A DNA stretch of 51,703 bases. Origin: an uncultured Eubacterium sp. (GTDB lineage Bacteria; Bacillota; Clostridia; Lachnospirales; Lachnospiraceae). Location of the stretch: assembly GCA_945939115.1 (NCBI GenBank), contig CAMEVC010000017.1:1-51703 (forward strand), given 5' to 3'. Numbering within the stretch: position 1 is the first letter of the stretch; each line of letters starts with the position of its first letter. Below, piece by piece: positions 42,478 through 51,489 of this stretch. The position numbers and the translations under genes were made by a program. A model generated the notes under the pieces. It was not told the DNA's origin. It saw only the letters and a list, made by a program, of their open reading frames with translations, and made no database searches.

Positions 42478-44766
42478 ATGGATATCGCAAAGAAAATAGC
42501 AGAAGAATTAGAGATAAAGGCAACTCAGGTGGAGGCTGCTATTAAGCTTATAGATGAAGGATGCACAATTCCTTTTATCGCAAGATACAGAAAAGAGGTT
42601 ACAGGGGCACTCAATGATGAGCAGCTTCGTAATCTTGACGAGAGACTTAAGTATTTAAGAAATCTTGAGGATAGAAAAGAACAGGTGATTTCCAGCATTG
42701 AGGAGCAGGGCAAGCTTACAGAAGAACTCAGAGCCCAGATTATTGCAGCGGAGACTATGGTGCTGGTTGAGGATCTTTACAGACCATACAAGCAGAAGAG
42801 AAGAACAAGAGCAACAATTGCCAAGGAGAAGGGGCTTGAGCCTCTTGCACAGTATATTTACGCACAGGATGCAAAGGAAGATATTACTTTAAAGGCTGCT
42901 GAATTCATCAGTGAGGAGGAGGGCAAGGAGGTTGCCGGCGCTGATGATGCTATAGCAGGAGCTCTTGATATTATCGCTGAGCAGATTTCTGATGTAGCTG
43001 ATTACAGGACATACATAAGAGATATTACTATGAAAGAGGGCAAGCTTGTTGTGGCTGCCAAGGATGAAAAGGCACAGTCTGTATATGAGAATTATTATGA
43101 TTACAGCGAAGCACTTTCAACAATCCCTGGACACAGAATACTGGCAATCAACCGTGGAGAGGATGAGAAATTCCTCACAGTTAAAGTTGATGCACCAGAG
43201 GAGAGAATATTACGGTATCTTGAGAAAAATATTTTAAAGGATAATACATTTACAGAAGAATACCTGAAGAGATGTATAGCTGACTCCTACGAGCGTCTTA
43301 TAGCTCCGGCTATTGAGAGGGAGATAAGAAGCAGTCTTACAGAGACTGCTGAGGATGGAGCAATTAAAGTATTTGGAAAGAATCTTGAACAGCTGCTTCT
43401 TCAGCCGCCTATTGCCGGCAAAGTTGTTCTGGGCTGGGACCCGGCATTCAGAACAGGATGTAAGCTGGCTGTTGTAGACCCGACAGGAAAGGTTCTTGCA
43501 ACTAAGGTTATTTACCCGACAGAACCACATAATAAGGTTGAGGAATCTAAAGCGGAGGTTAAGAAGCTTATTGATAAATATAACGTCAATCTTATATCCT
43601 GCGGTAACGGAACGGCATCAAGGGAATCGGAAAAGATTATATCAGACATGATACATGAGATGAATCTTCCGGTGGATTATGTTATTACTAATGAGGCAGG
43701 TGCTTCTGTGTATTCAGCAAGTAAGCTTGCTACAGAGGAATTCCCTGACTTTGATGTTGCACAGAGGAGTGCTGTATCAATTGCCAGAAGAGTTCAGGAC
43801 CCATTGGCGGAGCTTGTTAAGATAGACCCTAAGTCAATAGGTGTTGGACAGTATCAGCATGATATGAACCAGAAAAAGCTTGAAAATACTCTTACCGGCG
43901 TTGTGGAGGACAGCGTTAATAAGGTTGGCGTGGATTTAAATACAGCTTCTGCTTCGCTTCTTGAATACATTTCAGGAATATCAAAGGCAGTTGCTAAGAA
44001 TATTGTTGAATACAGGGAGACCAACGGAAGATTCACAAACAGAAAGCAGTTGTTGAAGGTTGCAAAGCTTGGCCCTAAAGCTTTTGAGCAGTGTGCAGGC
44101 TTTATGAGAATTTCCGGGGGAGATAATCCGCTGGATGCAACAAGCGTACATCCTGAGAGTTATGAAGCTGCAACAAAGCTTCTCACTCTTCTCGGTTATG
44201 ATATTAATTCTATAACTTCGGGTGAGCTTATCGGGCTTAAGAGCAAGGTTCAGGACATCCAGAAAATGGCTCAGGAACTTGGAATCGGTGAGATGACACT
44301 TGAGGATATAATTAAAGAGCTTGAGAAGCCGGGAAGAGACCCAAGAGATGAAATGCCTAAGCCTATCTTAAGAAAAGATGTACTTGATATGAAGGACCTC
44401 ACACCGGGAATGATTCTTAAGGGCACTGTGAGAAATGTAATTGATTTTGGCGCATTTGTCGATATAGGAGTTCATCAGGACGGACTTGTTCACATTTCCC
44501 AGATGAGCAGTACAAGAAGAGTTGAACATCCTCTTGATGTGGTTAGTGTTGGGGATATTGTAGATGTAAGAGTTATTGATGTGGATATTCCGAAGGCGAG
44601 AATATCTCTTTCTATGATTCTTGACGAGAAGGAAGCTGCCAATAGGAAATTTGCAAGGGACAATTCTTCAAAGGGCAAGAACCACAGGAATAATGGCAAC
44701 AGACAGGACAGAAAGCCAAAGAATGAGGGACTCAATCTATCAGGACTTGCTAAATTTATGCGCTAA
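42478..44766 (+). CDS. tex: Tex-family S1 RNA-binding protein
   Basis: This 762-residue cytoplasmic nucleic-acid-binding protein is related to eukaryotic Spt6. The N-terminal helical region is followed by a YqgF/RNase H-like domain (VVLGWDPAFRTGCKLAVVDPTG near residue 316). A helix-hairpin-helix pair follows (VGVDLNTASASLLEYISGIS near 481). An S1 domain lies near 640-710 (LTPGMILKGTVRNVIDFGAF and VDIGVHQDGLVHISQM). The basic tail is Asn/Arg/Lys-rich. Tex affects transcription and toxin expression in several bacteria. The start signal ATGGAGG is good. Confidence 0.95.
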   Translation: MDIAKKIAEELEIKATQVEAAIKLIDEGCTIPFIARYRKEVTGALNDEQLRNLDERLKYLRNLEDRKEQVISSIEEQGKLTEELRAQIIAAETMVLVEDLYRPYKQKRRTRATIAKEKGLEPLAQYIYAQDAKEDITLKAAEFISEEEGKEVAGADDAIAGALDIIAEQISDVADYRTYIRDITMKEGKLVVAAKDEKAQSVYENYYDYSEALSTIPGHRILAINRGEDEKFLTVKVDAPEERILRYLEKNILKDNTFTEEYLKRCIADSYERLIAPAIEREIRSSLTETAEDGAIKVFGKNLEQLLLQPPIAGKVVLGWDPAFRTGCKLAVVDPTGKVLATKVIYPTEPHNKVEESKAEVKKLIDKYNVNLISCGNGTASRESEKIISDMIHEMNLPVDYVITNEAGASVYSASKLATEEFPDFDVAQRSAVSIARRVQDPLAELVKIDPKSIGVGQYQHDMNQKKLENTLTGVVEDSVNKVGVDLNTASASLLEYISGISKAVAKNIVEYRETNGRFTNRKQLLKVAKLGPKAFEQCAGFMRISGGDNPLDATSVHPESYEAATKLLTLLGYDINSITSGELIGLKSKVQDIQKMAQELGIGEMTLEDIIKELEKPGRDPRDEMPKPILRKDVLDMKDLTPGMILKGTVRNVIDFGAFVDIGVHQDGLVHISQMSSTRRVEHPLDVVSVGDIVDVRVIDVDIPKARISLSMILDEKEAANRKFARDNSSKGKNHRNNGNRQDRKPKNEGLNLSGLAKFMR

Positions 44767-44779
44767 AAGGAGATGCTGT

Positions 44780-45316
44780 ATGGAAGAAAGAATAGAATTT
44801 GACAGCGTTGTTACAGAGAAGGCACTCAACAATTTCAAAATGTATCACAATCTGCATAATGTTGGAGGAGTGTTTGGGTATATATTCGCTGTGTTTGCTC
44901 TGGTTATGTGCGTGCTTGGAATTGCGTTTGGAATGTCAACTAAATATATTGTGATGATGGCAATTTTCGGACTGTTCTTCCTGCTCTATCCATATATCAG
45001 CATGAGAATGAGCAGCAAGAAACAGATGAAGACGGTAGCTGCGTTCAAAGCACCGATGCATTACAGTGTCGGCGAGGACAAGATTATTGTAAGCCAGAAT
45101 GATATGTCAGAGGATTTATTGTGGGAGCAGATTTATAAAGTTAAATTCACAGGAAATAATCTTATACTCTACCTTTCAGCCGTGAGAGCTAACGTGCTGA
45201 CAGTAGACAGCATGGGAGAGCAGGCAGCAGAATTTGTGGAAATGTGTGAGAAGAAACTTAAGCCATTTCAGGTAAAAGTCAATAAAACTAAACTTAGAAA
45301 GGCTATATCCAGATAG
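44780..45316 (+). CDS. YcxB-like membrane protein, second copy
   Basis: This 178-residue protein has two adjacent membrane helices (about 34-54 and 58-77). A C-terminal soluble domain has MHYSVGEDKIIVSQNDMSED and LLWEQIYKVKFTGNNLILYLS, the same layout as the protein at 21271. Function is not established. It lies 13 bases after tex with AAAGGAG at the start, and 13 bases upstream of tsaE, so it is probably part of that transcript. Confidence 0.7.
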   Translation: MEERIEFDSVVTEKALNNFKMYHNLHNVGGVFGYIFAVFALVMCVLGIAFGMSTKYIVMMAIFGLFFLLYPYISMRMSSKKQMKTVAAFKAPMHYSVGEDKIIVSQNDMSEDLLWEQIYKVKFTGNNLILYLSAVRANVLTVDSMGEQAAEFVEMCEKKLKPFQVKVNKTKLRKAISR

Positions 45317-45329
45317 TCTGGTGGTTAAT

Positions 45330-45749
45330 ATGGTTAAAGAAACATTTAGCGCAAAGGAAACATTTGAAACCGGATATGAGATGGGGCTTAAGGCACTTCC
45401 TGGACAAATATACTGTCTGAACGGTGATTTAGGCGTGGGCAAGACTGTATTTACACAGGGTTTTGCCAAAGGGCTTGGGATTGAGGAGCCTGTAAACAGT
45501 CCGACATTTACAATAATCCAGGAATATCACGATGGAAGACTGCCATTGTATCATTTTGATGTATACAGGATTGGTGATATAGAAGAGATGGACGAGCTGG
45601 GTTATGAGGAATATTTTTATTCAGAGGGAGTATGTCTTATTGAGTGGAGCAGCCTTATTAAAGAGATTATCCCGGAGGATGCGATTGAGATAGTTATAGA
45701 GAAGAATCTTGAAAAAGGTTTTGACTACAGAAAAATAACTGTCGGTTAA
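45330..45749 (+). CDS. tsaE: tRNA t6A biosynthesis ATPase TsaE
   Basis: This 139-residue ATPase activates the TsaB-TsaD complex that makes N6-threonylcarbamoyladenosine at position 37 of ANN-decoding tRNAs. Walker A GDLGVGKT is near residue 33, and SPTFTIIQEYHDG with LYHFDVYRI is typical. The start is uncertain: the ATG at 45330 has only a weak GGTGG, and a GTG at 45321 is an alternative. A small hairpin CCAGA-TAG-TCTGG covers the preceding stop codon. Followed after 9 bases by tsaB. Confidence 0.92.
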   Translation: MVKETFSAKETFETGYEMGLKALPGQIYCLNGDLGVGKTVFTQGFAKGLGIEEPVNSPTFTIIQEYHDGRLPLYHFDVYRIGDIEEMDELGYEEYFYSEGVCLIEWSSLIKEIIPEDAIEIVIEKNLEKGFDYRKITVG

Positions 45750-45758
45750 GGAGGAAAT

Positions 45759-46460
45759 ATGCGGATATTAGCGATAGAAAGTTCAGCGGTAACAGCATCT
45801 GTTGCAATAATGGATGAGACTACACTTATAGCGGAATATACTATTAACCATAAGATGACTCATTCCCAGACATTGCTTCCCATGATTGATGAGATATTTT
45901 CTATGATTCAAATGAAACCGGAGGATGTGGATGTAATTGCAGTTTCAGAAGGCCCGGGTTCCTTCACGGGATTGAGAATTGGCGCAGCTACAGGAAAAGG
46001 TATTGCGCTGGCTCTTGATAAGAAGATGGTGTCGGTGCCAACGCTTGCTGCCATGGCATACAATCTTTATGGAGATGACAGATATATCTGTCCTGTTATG
46101 GATGCAAGAAGAAAGCATCTGTATAGTGGAATCTATACATTTGAGGGGAACAGGCTTGTGACTAAGAAGGATGTGAGCCTTATATCTTACGAGGAACTTG
46201 CACAGGAGCTTGCAGGACTTGACAGGAAGGTTGTGCTTACCGGTGACGGGGCAGATGTTGCAGGAGACTTCCTTAAACAGCAACTTGGAGATAAATGTGT
46301 TATTGCACCGCCGCAGATTAAGAGCCAGAGGGCGGGTTCTATAGCGCTGCTTGCAATGCAGATGGCACAGGAAGGATTGTTTGTCTCTGCGGATGAGATG
46401 AAGCCTGAATATTTAAGGCCTTCACAGGCAGAAAGAGAGAAGGCTGAGCATGAATCATGA
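45759..46460 (+). CDS. tsaB: tRNA t6A biosynthesis protein TsaB
   Basis: This 233-residue ASKHA-fold partner of TsaD has a conserved N-terminus ILAIESSAVTASVAI and the loop SEGPGSFTGLRIGAATGKGIAL near residue 66. The scaffold lacks the TsaD metal site, as usual. AAGGAGG precedes the ATG. Its end overlaps rimI by 11 bases. Confidence 0.95.
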   Translation: MRILAIESSAVTASVAIMDETTLIAEYTINHKMTHSQTLLPMIDEIFSMIQMKPEDVDVIAVSEGPGSFTGLRIGAATGKGIALALDKKMVSVPTLAAMAYNLYGDDRYICPVMDARRKHLYSGIYTFEGNRLVTKKDVSLISYEELAQELAGLDRKVVLTGDGADVAGDFLKQQLGDKCVIAPPQIKSQRAGSIALLAMQMAQEGLFVSADEMKPEYLRPSQAEREKAEHES

Positions 46461-46899
46461 TTATATTATAAGACCGATGAAGGTATCTGATACGGAACAG
46501 GTTGAAATGATTGAAAAGCAGATATTCTCAATACCGTGGTCGCAGAAATCTTTTGAGGATGCTTGTCAATCGAATGATAACATATATCTTGTGTGTGAGA
46601 TGAACGGGCAAATAGCCGGATATTGCGGACTCTGGACAGTCCTTGGTGAAGGCAATATTACCAATATGGCGGTGTCAGGCGGGTTCAGGAGATTGGGAAT
46701 CGCAGAAACACTCATGAAAGAAATGGAAAAGCGAGGCATGAGTAAAAATGTGGTCACATATTTTCTGGAAGTGAGAAAGAGTAACGAAGCTGCTGTTAAT
46801 CTTTATAAGAAGATGGGATATGTTCAGATTGGGGTTAGAAAAAATTTTTATGAAAAACCAGTGGAGGATGCACTGGTTATGTCCAAGACAATAGATTAA
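46450..46899 (+). CDS. rimI: Ribosomal-protein-alanine N-acetyltransferase RimI
   Basis: This 149-residue GNAT acetyltransferase has the acetyl-CoA-binding motif RRLGIAETLMKEM near residue 79, and the closing NEAAVNLYKKMGYVQIGVRKNFY is family-typical. Annotated RimI acetylates the N-terminus of ribosomal protein S18; many clostridial members are of unproven substrate. It is embedded in the t6A gene cluster, as often seen. Confidence 0.9.
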   Translation: MNHDYIIRPMKVSDTEQVEMIEKQIFSIPWSQKSFEDACQSNDNIYLVCEMNGQIAGYCGLWTVLGEGNITNMAVSGGFRRLGIAETLMKEMEKRGMSKNVVTYFLEVRKSNEAAVNLYKKMGYVQIGVRKNFYEKPVEDALVMSKTID

Positions 46900-46975
46900 G
46901 AACTACAATATATTTGGTTAAATTAATGGACTATACACTATATGGTGTTGTATAATAAAAACGGAGGTGCGGTAA

Positions 46976-47890
46976 ATGCTTGATGTATGTTTACTTGGAA
47001 CAAGTGGCATGCTTCCTTTGCCGGGGAGATGGCTGACATCTTTAATGATGCGCTATAATGGCAGCAGCCTTATGATAGATTGCGGAGAGGGTACTCAGAT
47101 TGCAGTTAAGCAGAAGGGATGGAGCTTTAATCCGATAGATGTAATATGTTTTACACATTATCATGCGGATCATATCAGTGGTCTGCCGGGATTGCTTTTA
47201 ACAATAGGTAATTCAGACAGGAAAAAACCGCTGACGCTGGTGGGACCTAAGGGGTTGGCTAAAGTCGTTACGTCGTTAAGGGTTATAGCACCGGAACTGC
47301 CATTTGAACTTAATCTGATAGAACTTACGGGGGCGCAGGAACATTTATCGATATGCGGATATGAGATAGAGGCATTCAGGGTTAATCATGCAGTGACATG
47401 CTATGGGTATTCAATAAGTATTCCGCGTATTGGCAAATTTGATGTTGAGAAAGCAAGAGCGCTTGATATTCCATGTAATATGTGGAATAAGCTGCAGCAT
47501 GGGACAGAAGTAGTAATAGATGATAAGATTATTACGCCGGACATGGTTATGGGAGATGCAAGAAAGGGACTTAAAGTTACCTACTGTACGGACACAAGAC
47601 CGGTGCCTTCCATTGTTGATAATGCCAAGGGTTCTGATCTGTTTATATGCGAAGGTATGTATGGAGAAGATGGAAAAGAAGCTAAAGCTAAAGAATATAA
47701 GCATATGACATTTGCAGAGGCGGCAGAGCTTGCCAAGAAAGCGCAGGTAAAACAGATGTGGCTCACACATTACAGCCCGTCACTGGTGAGACCGCAGGAC
47801 TATGTCGACAGGATAAGAAAGATTTTTCCAGATGTAATTGCTGCGAATGACGGAAGAACAATAGAACTAAAGTTTGATGATGAGGATTAG
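46976..47890 (+). CDS. rnz: Ribonuclease Z (tRNA 3' processing)
   Basis: This 304-residue metallo-beta-lactamase-fold endonuclease cuts the 3' trailer of tRNA precursors that lack an encoded CCA. The zinc motif FTHYHADHISGLPGLL is near residue 60, the second His in FRVNHAVTCYGY near 138, and YCTDTRP near 201. The final ligand is in WLTHYSPS near 261. Its presence fits the tRNA-Ser gene downstream, which has no encoded CCA. The start signal ACGGAGG is clear. Confidence 0.93.
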   Translation: MLDVCLLGTSGMLPLPGRWLTSLMMRYNGSSLMIDCGEGTQIAVKQKGWSFNPIDVICFTHYHADHISGLPGLLLTIGNSDRKKPLTLVGPKGLAKVVTSLRVIAPELPFELNLIELTGAQEHLSICGYEIEAFRVNHAVTCYGYSISIPRIGKFDVEKARALDIPCNMWNKLQHGTEVVIDDKIITPDMVMGDARKGLKVTYCTDTRPVPSIVDNAKGSDLFICEGMYGEDGKEAKAKEYKHMTFAEAAELAKKAQVKQMWLTHYSPSLVRPQDYVDRIRKIFPDVIAANDGRTIELKFDDED

Positions 47891-47892
47891 AT

Positions 47893-48474
47893 ATGAAAAA
47901 GTACGGAAGGACTATAATCGTAATAGCGGTTTTGGTGATACTGGGACTGGGATATTATCATTATCTGGCTAACAAAGACGCCGATAAGGATGCAACTGAT
48001 ATCGCAGCAGACACCAGTGAAGTTTCTGTGCTTATTTCTAAGGATATTATGGCTAATTATCCTGAATCACCAAAGGATGTTGTTGATTTATATGCAAGGA
48101 TAACGAAGGCATATTATGATAAGGAACTGACAGATGAACAGATAGAGGGGCTTGGAAGACAGGCAAGACTGATGTTTGACGATGAGCTTAGGAATACCCA
48201 GACAGATGCGGATTTCTTTGAAAAGTTGAAAGAAGACATAAGTAATTACAGGTCAACTAAGACAAGAATCAGTTCCTATGTGATTCAGAGTGCGACGAAG
48301 ACGAAATACTCAACATTTAAAGACAGGCAGTATGCATCAATTGTGCTTGTTTATTATATAAGACAGGGAGATAAGCTTATAGATTCACATACTAAGTTTA
48401 CACTTAGAAAGGATAATGACGGACATTGGAAGATTCTTTTCTGGGAACTTGCAGAATCGGAAAATGATGAGTAA
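47893..48474 (+). CDS. Membrane-anchored protein, unknown function
   Basis: This 193-residue protein has one N-terminal membrane helix (residues 7-25), then a predicted extracytoplasmic domain. The domain is a helical part (DVVDLYARITKAYYDKELTDE) followed by strands (YASIVLVYYIRQGDKLIDSH..HWKILFWEL). I do not recognise it with certainty. It starts 2 bases after rnz and ends 15 bases before tsaD, so it is part of the same transcript. Its conserved place between RNA-processing genes gives no clear function. Confidence 0.65.
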   Translation: MKKYGRTIIVIAVLVILGLGYYHYLANKDADKDATDIAADTSEVSVLISKDIMANYPESPKDVVDLYARITKAYYDKELTDEQIEGLGRQARLMFDDELRNTQTDADFFEKLKEDISNYRSTKTRISSYVIQSATKTKYSTFKDRQYASIVLVYYIRQGDKLIDSHTKFTLRKDNDGHWKILFWELAESENDE

Positions 48475-48489
48475 TGATAGGAGGTTGAG

Positions 48490-49521
48490 ATGGCTGATAA
48501 AGAAGATGTGCTTATTCTTGCAATAGAGAGTTCCTGTGATGAGACAGCGGCAGCAGTTGTCAGGAATGGAAGAGAAGTATTGTCAAATGTGATAAATACA
48601 CAGATAGCTATTCATACAGAGTATGGAGGGGTTGTTCCGGAAATCGCTTCAAGAAAACATATAGAAAATATCAATCCGGTTGTTAAGATGGCATTATCAG
48701 ATGCCGGGGTGACGCTTGACGATATCACGGCTATAGGAGTGACTTACGGACCGGGACTTGTAGGCGCTCTTCTTGTAGGAGTTGCAGAGGCAAAGGCAAT
48801 TGCATTTGCAAAAAATAAGCCGCTTGTCGGAGTTCATCATATTGAGGGACATATAAGCGCTAATTATGTGGAGAATAAGGAACTGGAACCGCCATTTGTT
48901 GCGCTTGTTGTCTCAGGGGGACACACTCATCTTGTAAAGGTCAATGATTACGGCGAGTATGAGATTGTGGGAAAGACAAGAGACGATGCAGCTGGAGAAG
49001 CATTTGACAAGGTTGCAAGAGCGATAGGACTGGGCTATCCGGGTGGACCTAAGATAGACAAGCTTGCCAAAGAAGGTAATCCTGATGCGCTAGAGTTTCC
49101 CAGAGCCCATGTAGATGATGCACCTTATGATTTTTCATTCAGCGGAATTAAATCCGCAGTACTTAATTACATTAATTCAGCTAATATGCATGGCGAAGAG
49201 ATTAACCGTGCTGATGTTGCAGCTTCGTTTCAGAAAGCGGTTGTTGATGCGCTGGTATCGAGAGCGGTACGGCTTACAAAAGAGAGCGGAATGGACAAGC
49301 TTGCTATAGCCGGCGGAGTTGCATCCAATTCAGCTTTAAGAGAAACTGTAAAGCAGGAGTGCGAGAAGAATAACATCAGATTTTTTTCTCCATCGCCAAA
49401 ACTGTGTACAGATAATGCCGCCATGATAGGAGCGGCAGCTTATTACGAATATATTAAAGGTGTAAGGCATGGGTATGATTTAAATGCTGTGCCGAATCTC
49501 AAATTAGGAGAGCGTATATAA
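48490..49521 (+). CDS. tsaD: tRNA t6A transferase TsaD
   Basis: This 343-residue ASKHA-fold enzyme transfers threonylcarbamoyl to A37 of tRNA. It has the N-terminal [15 protein letters not shown] and metal ligands in [12 protein letters not shown] near residues 118-129. SGGHTHLV near 140, [19 protein letters not shown] near 168 and [14 protein letters not shown] near 306 complete the family pattern. The AGGAGG signal is 8 bases before the ATG. It overlaps ispD by one base (TAATG). Confidence 0.97.
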   Translation: MADKEDVLILAIESSCDETAAAVVRNGREVLSNVINTQIAIHTEYGGVVPEIASRKHIENINPVVKMALSDAGVTLDDITAIGVTYGPGLVGALLVGVAEAKAIAFAKNKPLVGVHHIEGHISANYVENKELEPPFVALVVSGGHTHLVKVNDYGEYEIVGKTRDDAAGEAFDKVARAIGLGYPGGPKIDKLAKEGNPDALEFPRAHVDDAPYDFSFSGIKSAVLNYINSANMHGEEINRADVAASFQKAVVDALVSRAVRLTKESGMDKLAIAGGVASNSALRETVKQECEKNNIRFFSPSPKLCTDNAAMIGAAAYYEYIKGVRHGYDLNAVPNLKLGERI

Positions 49522-50213
49522 TGAATACAGCTATTGTGCTTGCTGGGGGCAGCGGCAGCAGAATGAACAGTTCCATACCCAAGCAATACATGATGCTTAA
49601 TGGCAGACCTGTAATATATTATTCGCTTAAAGCATTTCAGGATTGCAGCTTTGTAGACCATATAATCCTTGTGACTGCGAGTGAATATATAGATTATGTG
49701 AAGCAAAATATACTGGGAGATGAGTTGGGAAAAGTGTCTGCGGTTGTGGAAGGCGGCGCCCAGAGGTATGACTCTGTGTGGGAAGGCCTGAAAAATGCAG
49801 ATGATACCGGGATTATTTTCGTGCATGACGGGGCAAGACCATGCGTAACCCGTAAAATAATAGAGGATTGTTATAATGAAGCTGTGCAAAGCGGTGCATG
49901 TGTGGCAGCAGTGCCTGTGAAGGATACAATAAAAGTATCCGGAGATAAGGGCATAGCCATAGATACTCCTGACAGAAATACGCTGTGGCAGGTTCAGACA
50001 CCACAGGTTTTTTCTGCGGATACAATAAAATCCGCTTATGCTAAAATGTATAGCAGCGGAGAGTTTGACGGTGTGACAGATGACGCAATGGTGGTCGAGA
50101 AATATGAGAAATGCGGGGTTAGACTGGTAAGAAGTGATTACAGAAATATAAAAATAACAACACCTGAAGATATGGAAATTGCCGGGATATTTATCCGTGA
50201 TATTATAGCCTGA
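49521..50213 (+). CDS. ispD: 2-C-methyl-D-erythritol 4-phosphate cytidylyltransferase
   Basis: This 230-residue nucleotidyltransferase of the MEP isoprenoid pathway makes CDP-methylerythritol. The CTP-binding motif LAGGSGSRMNSSIPKQY is at residues 7-23. VHDGARPCVTRKII near 102, VKDTIKV near 134 and WQVQTPQVF near 156 complete the active site. Translationally coupled to tsaD by a 1-base overlap; last gene of the cluster. Confidence 0.95.
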   Translation: MNTAIVLAGGSGSRMNSSIPKQYMMLNGRPVIYYSLKAFQDCSFVDHIILVTASEYIDYVKQNILGDELGKVSAVVEGGAQRYDSVWEGLKNADDTGIIFVHDGARPCVTRKIIEDCYNEAVQSGACVAAVPVKDTIKVSGDKGIAIDTPDRNTLWQVQTPQVFSADTIKSAYAKMYSSGEFDGVTDDAMVVEKYEKCGVRLVRSDYRNIKITTPEDMEIAGIFIRDIIA

Positions 50214-50271
50214 AGAAGGGCGGTATCAATGACATATTATAATTCGCATATATTATATTTTGAATGAATAG

Positions 50272-50300
50272 TTGACGAATAATGAAAAAAATATTATAAT
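50272..50300 (+). promoter_or_regulatory. Promoter of repeat-tail membrane protein
   Basis: TTGACG (50272-50277), 17-base spacer, perfect TATAAT (50295-50300), 32 bases before the ATG. Confidence 0.8.
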
Positions 50301-50332
50301 TAATTAAAATTTTATAAATTAAGGAGATTAGT

Positions 50333-51034
50333 ATGAATAACTTTTCGGTTAAAAACATCAACATTGTTGGCGCTGTAGCTGCGTTTTTGGCATTTGTTTT
50401 CACATTCCTTCCGTTCTACAAGTTAAAGCCATCAGCACTTTATCAGTATAGTATGTCTTCAACAGGTGTTCCGGCATCCTCAATCTCAAAGAATCTTGTA
50501 AGCTACAATTTCTTTGGAGTTTTATGTCTTATACTTGCAATAGTAGCGATTGCATTATATGTGTGGAATGGTACACAGATGATAACAATAGCAGCTATTG
50601 GTGTATCTGTTTTGGACCTTATCTGTATGTTGCTTGCATTAATTGTTGGTAATGGAGATATCAAGACAGCTAAGGAGTTTGCAAGCAGTCTCGGTGCATT
50701 TGGAATAAGTTCAGATGTATTCTTCAAGGGTACTGTATCAGTTGGATTCTTTCTTGAGTTAATCATGATTCTTATTATGATTGCTTCATATTGGATTAAT
50801 GAACTTGTTGTTAAGCCATATGTATGGAAGGATAATTCAGGTGCAAAGCTTAATCCGCTTGATGGTCTTGTTGGAACAGCTAAGGCTACATATACTCAGA
50901 CATATGCACAGGCACCACAGCAGCCGGTACAGCCACAGGGATATGCACAGGCACCACAGCAGCCGGTACAGCCACAGGGATACGCACAGGCACCGCAGCA
51001 GCCGGTACAGAATCAGGGAAATAACGTTCAGTAA
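50333..51034 (+). CDS. Membrane protein with Pro/Gln tandem-repeat tail
   Basis: This 233-residue protein has four hydrophobic helices (about residues 10-27, 60-80, 85-105, 130-155). A C-terminal tail is built of three near-identical 13-residue units, YAQAPQQPVQPQG, then NQGNNVQ. The tail is predicted to be flexible and Pro/Gln-rich, and could bind partners on either membrane side. I know no family with certainty. It has its own strong promoter and an AAGGAG signal, and ends at a terminator. Confidence 0.7.
   Translation: MNNFSVKNINIVGAVAAFLAFVFTFLPFYKLKPSALYQYSMSSTGVPASSISKNLVSYNFFGVLCLILAIVAIALYVWNGTQMITIAAIGVSVLDLICMLLALIVGNGDIKTAKEFASSLGAFGISSDVFFKGTVSVGFFLELIMILIMIASYWINELVVKPYVWKDNSGAKLNPLDGLVGTAKATYTQTYAQAPQQPVQPQGYAQAPQQPVQPQGYAQAPQQPVQNQGNNVQ
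50903..51019 (+). repeat. Three 39-bp tandem repeats inside a gene
   Basis: Units at 50903-50941, 50942-50980 and 50981-51019 encode the 13-residue tail repeats. Units 1 and 2 appear identical in DNA and unit 3 differs by a few bases. This suggests recent expansion by slippage. Confidence 0.95.
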
Positions 51035-51061
51035 TTGATTCATAACAATATATAAGGATAT

Positions 51062-51103
51062 AAGGTGCTTCGACAGTTTAAGAGCTGGTGAGGCACCTTT
51101 TTT
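51062..51103 (+). terminator. Intrinsic terminator
   Basis: AAGGTGCTTC and GAGGCACCTT pair (one wobble), followed by a T-run of six. Confidence 0.88.
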
Positions 51104-51154
51104 ATTGGTTGAATAATAAAATCTGCAAATAATGAAAAAAAGTAAAAATAGCTG

Positions 51155-51183
51155 TTGACAAAGTGTTAATTGAATGATAATAT
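51155..51183 (+). promoter_or_regulatory. Promoter of tRNA-Ser
   Basis: Perfect TTGACA (51155-51160), 17-base spacer, TAATAT (51178-51183). An overlapping TATAAT at 51181-51186 would have a 20-base spacer. Confidence 0.7.
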
Positions 51184-51218
51184 AATCAAGTCGCTGGTGC
51201 GATGAAGTTAAATAGTAT

Positions 51219-51304
51219 GGAGAGGTACCGAAGTGGTCATAACGGGGCGGTCTTGAAAACCGTTTGTCTTCACGGGCGCATGGGTTCGAATCCCATCCTC
51301 TCCG
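51219..51304 (+). tRNA. tRNA-Ser (anticodon UGA)
   Basis: The acceptor arms GGAGAGG and CCTCTCC pair fully. The anticodon stem-loop GGTC-TTGAAAA-CC carries TGA. There is a long variable arm as in class II tRNAs, and the T-loop GGTTCGAATCCC is standard. The discriminator is G. CCA is not encoded (the next bases are CT), so 3' maturation needs RNase Z and CCA-adding enzyme; rnz is in the window. Confidence 0.95.
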
Positions 51305-51306
51305 CT

Positions 51307-51337
51307 AAAGCCGTTCATCAAGTATGAATGGCTTTTT
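51307..51337 (+). terminator. Terminator of tRNA-Ser
   Basis: AAAGCCGTTCAT and ATGAATGGCTTT pair with one wobble, then TT. Confidence 0.85.
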
Positions 51338-51457
51338 GTTTGCCAAATAGCAGTGCGCAATATGCACATATTACGCTACAGAAATTGTAGTGGTTAAGAA
51401 CTACATACACAATATATAGCAACTTTAAAAAAATGTGACGAAATGAGAAAAAAGTTC

Positions 51458-51486
51458 TTGACAAATAAATTTGGCGATGATATCCT
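51458..51486 (+). promoter_or_regulatory. rRNA operon promoter
   Basis: Perfect TTGACA (51458-51463), 17-base spacer, TATCCT (51481-51486), preceded by an A-rich tract that may act as an UP element. Confidence 0.75.
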
Positions 51487-51489
51487 AAT

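Noticed and set aside
50903-51019. CRISPR-like repeats
   Set aside because: Repeats are contiguous with no spacers, keep frame, and encode a Pro/Gln tail.
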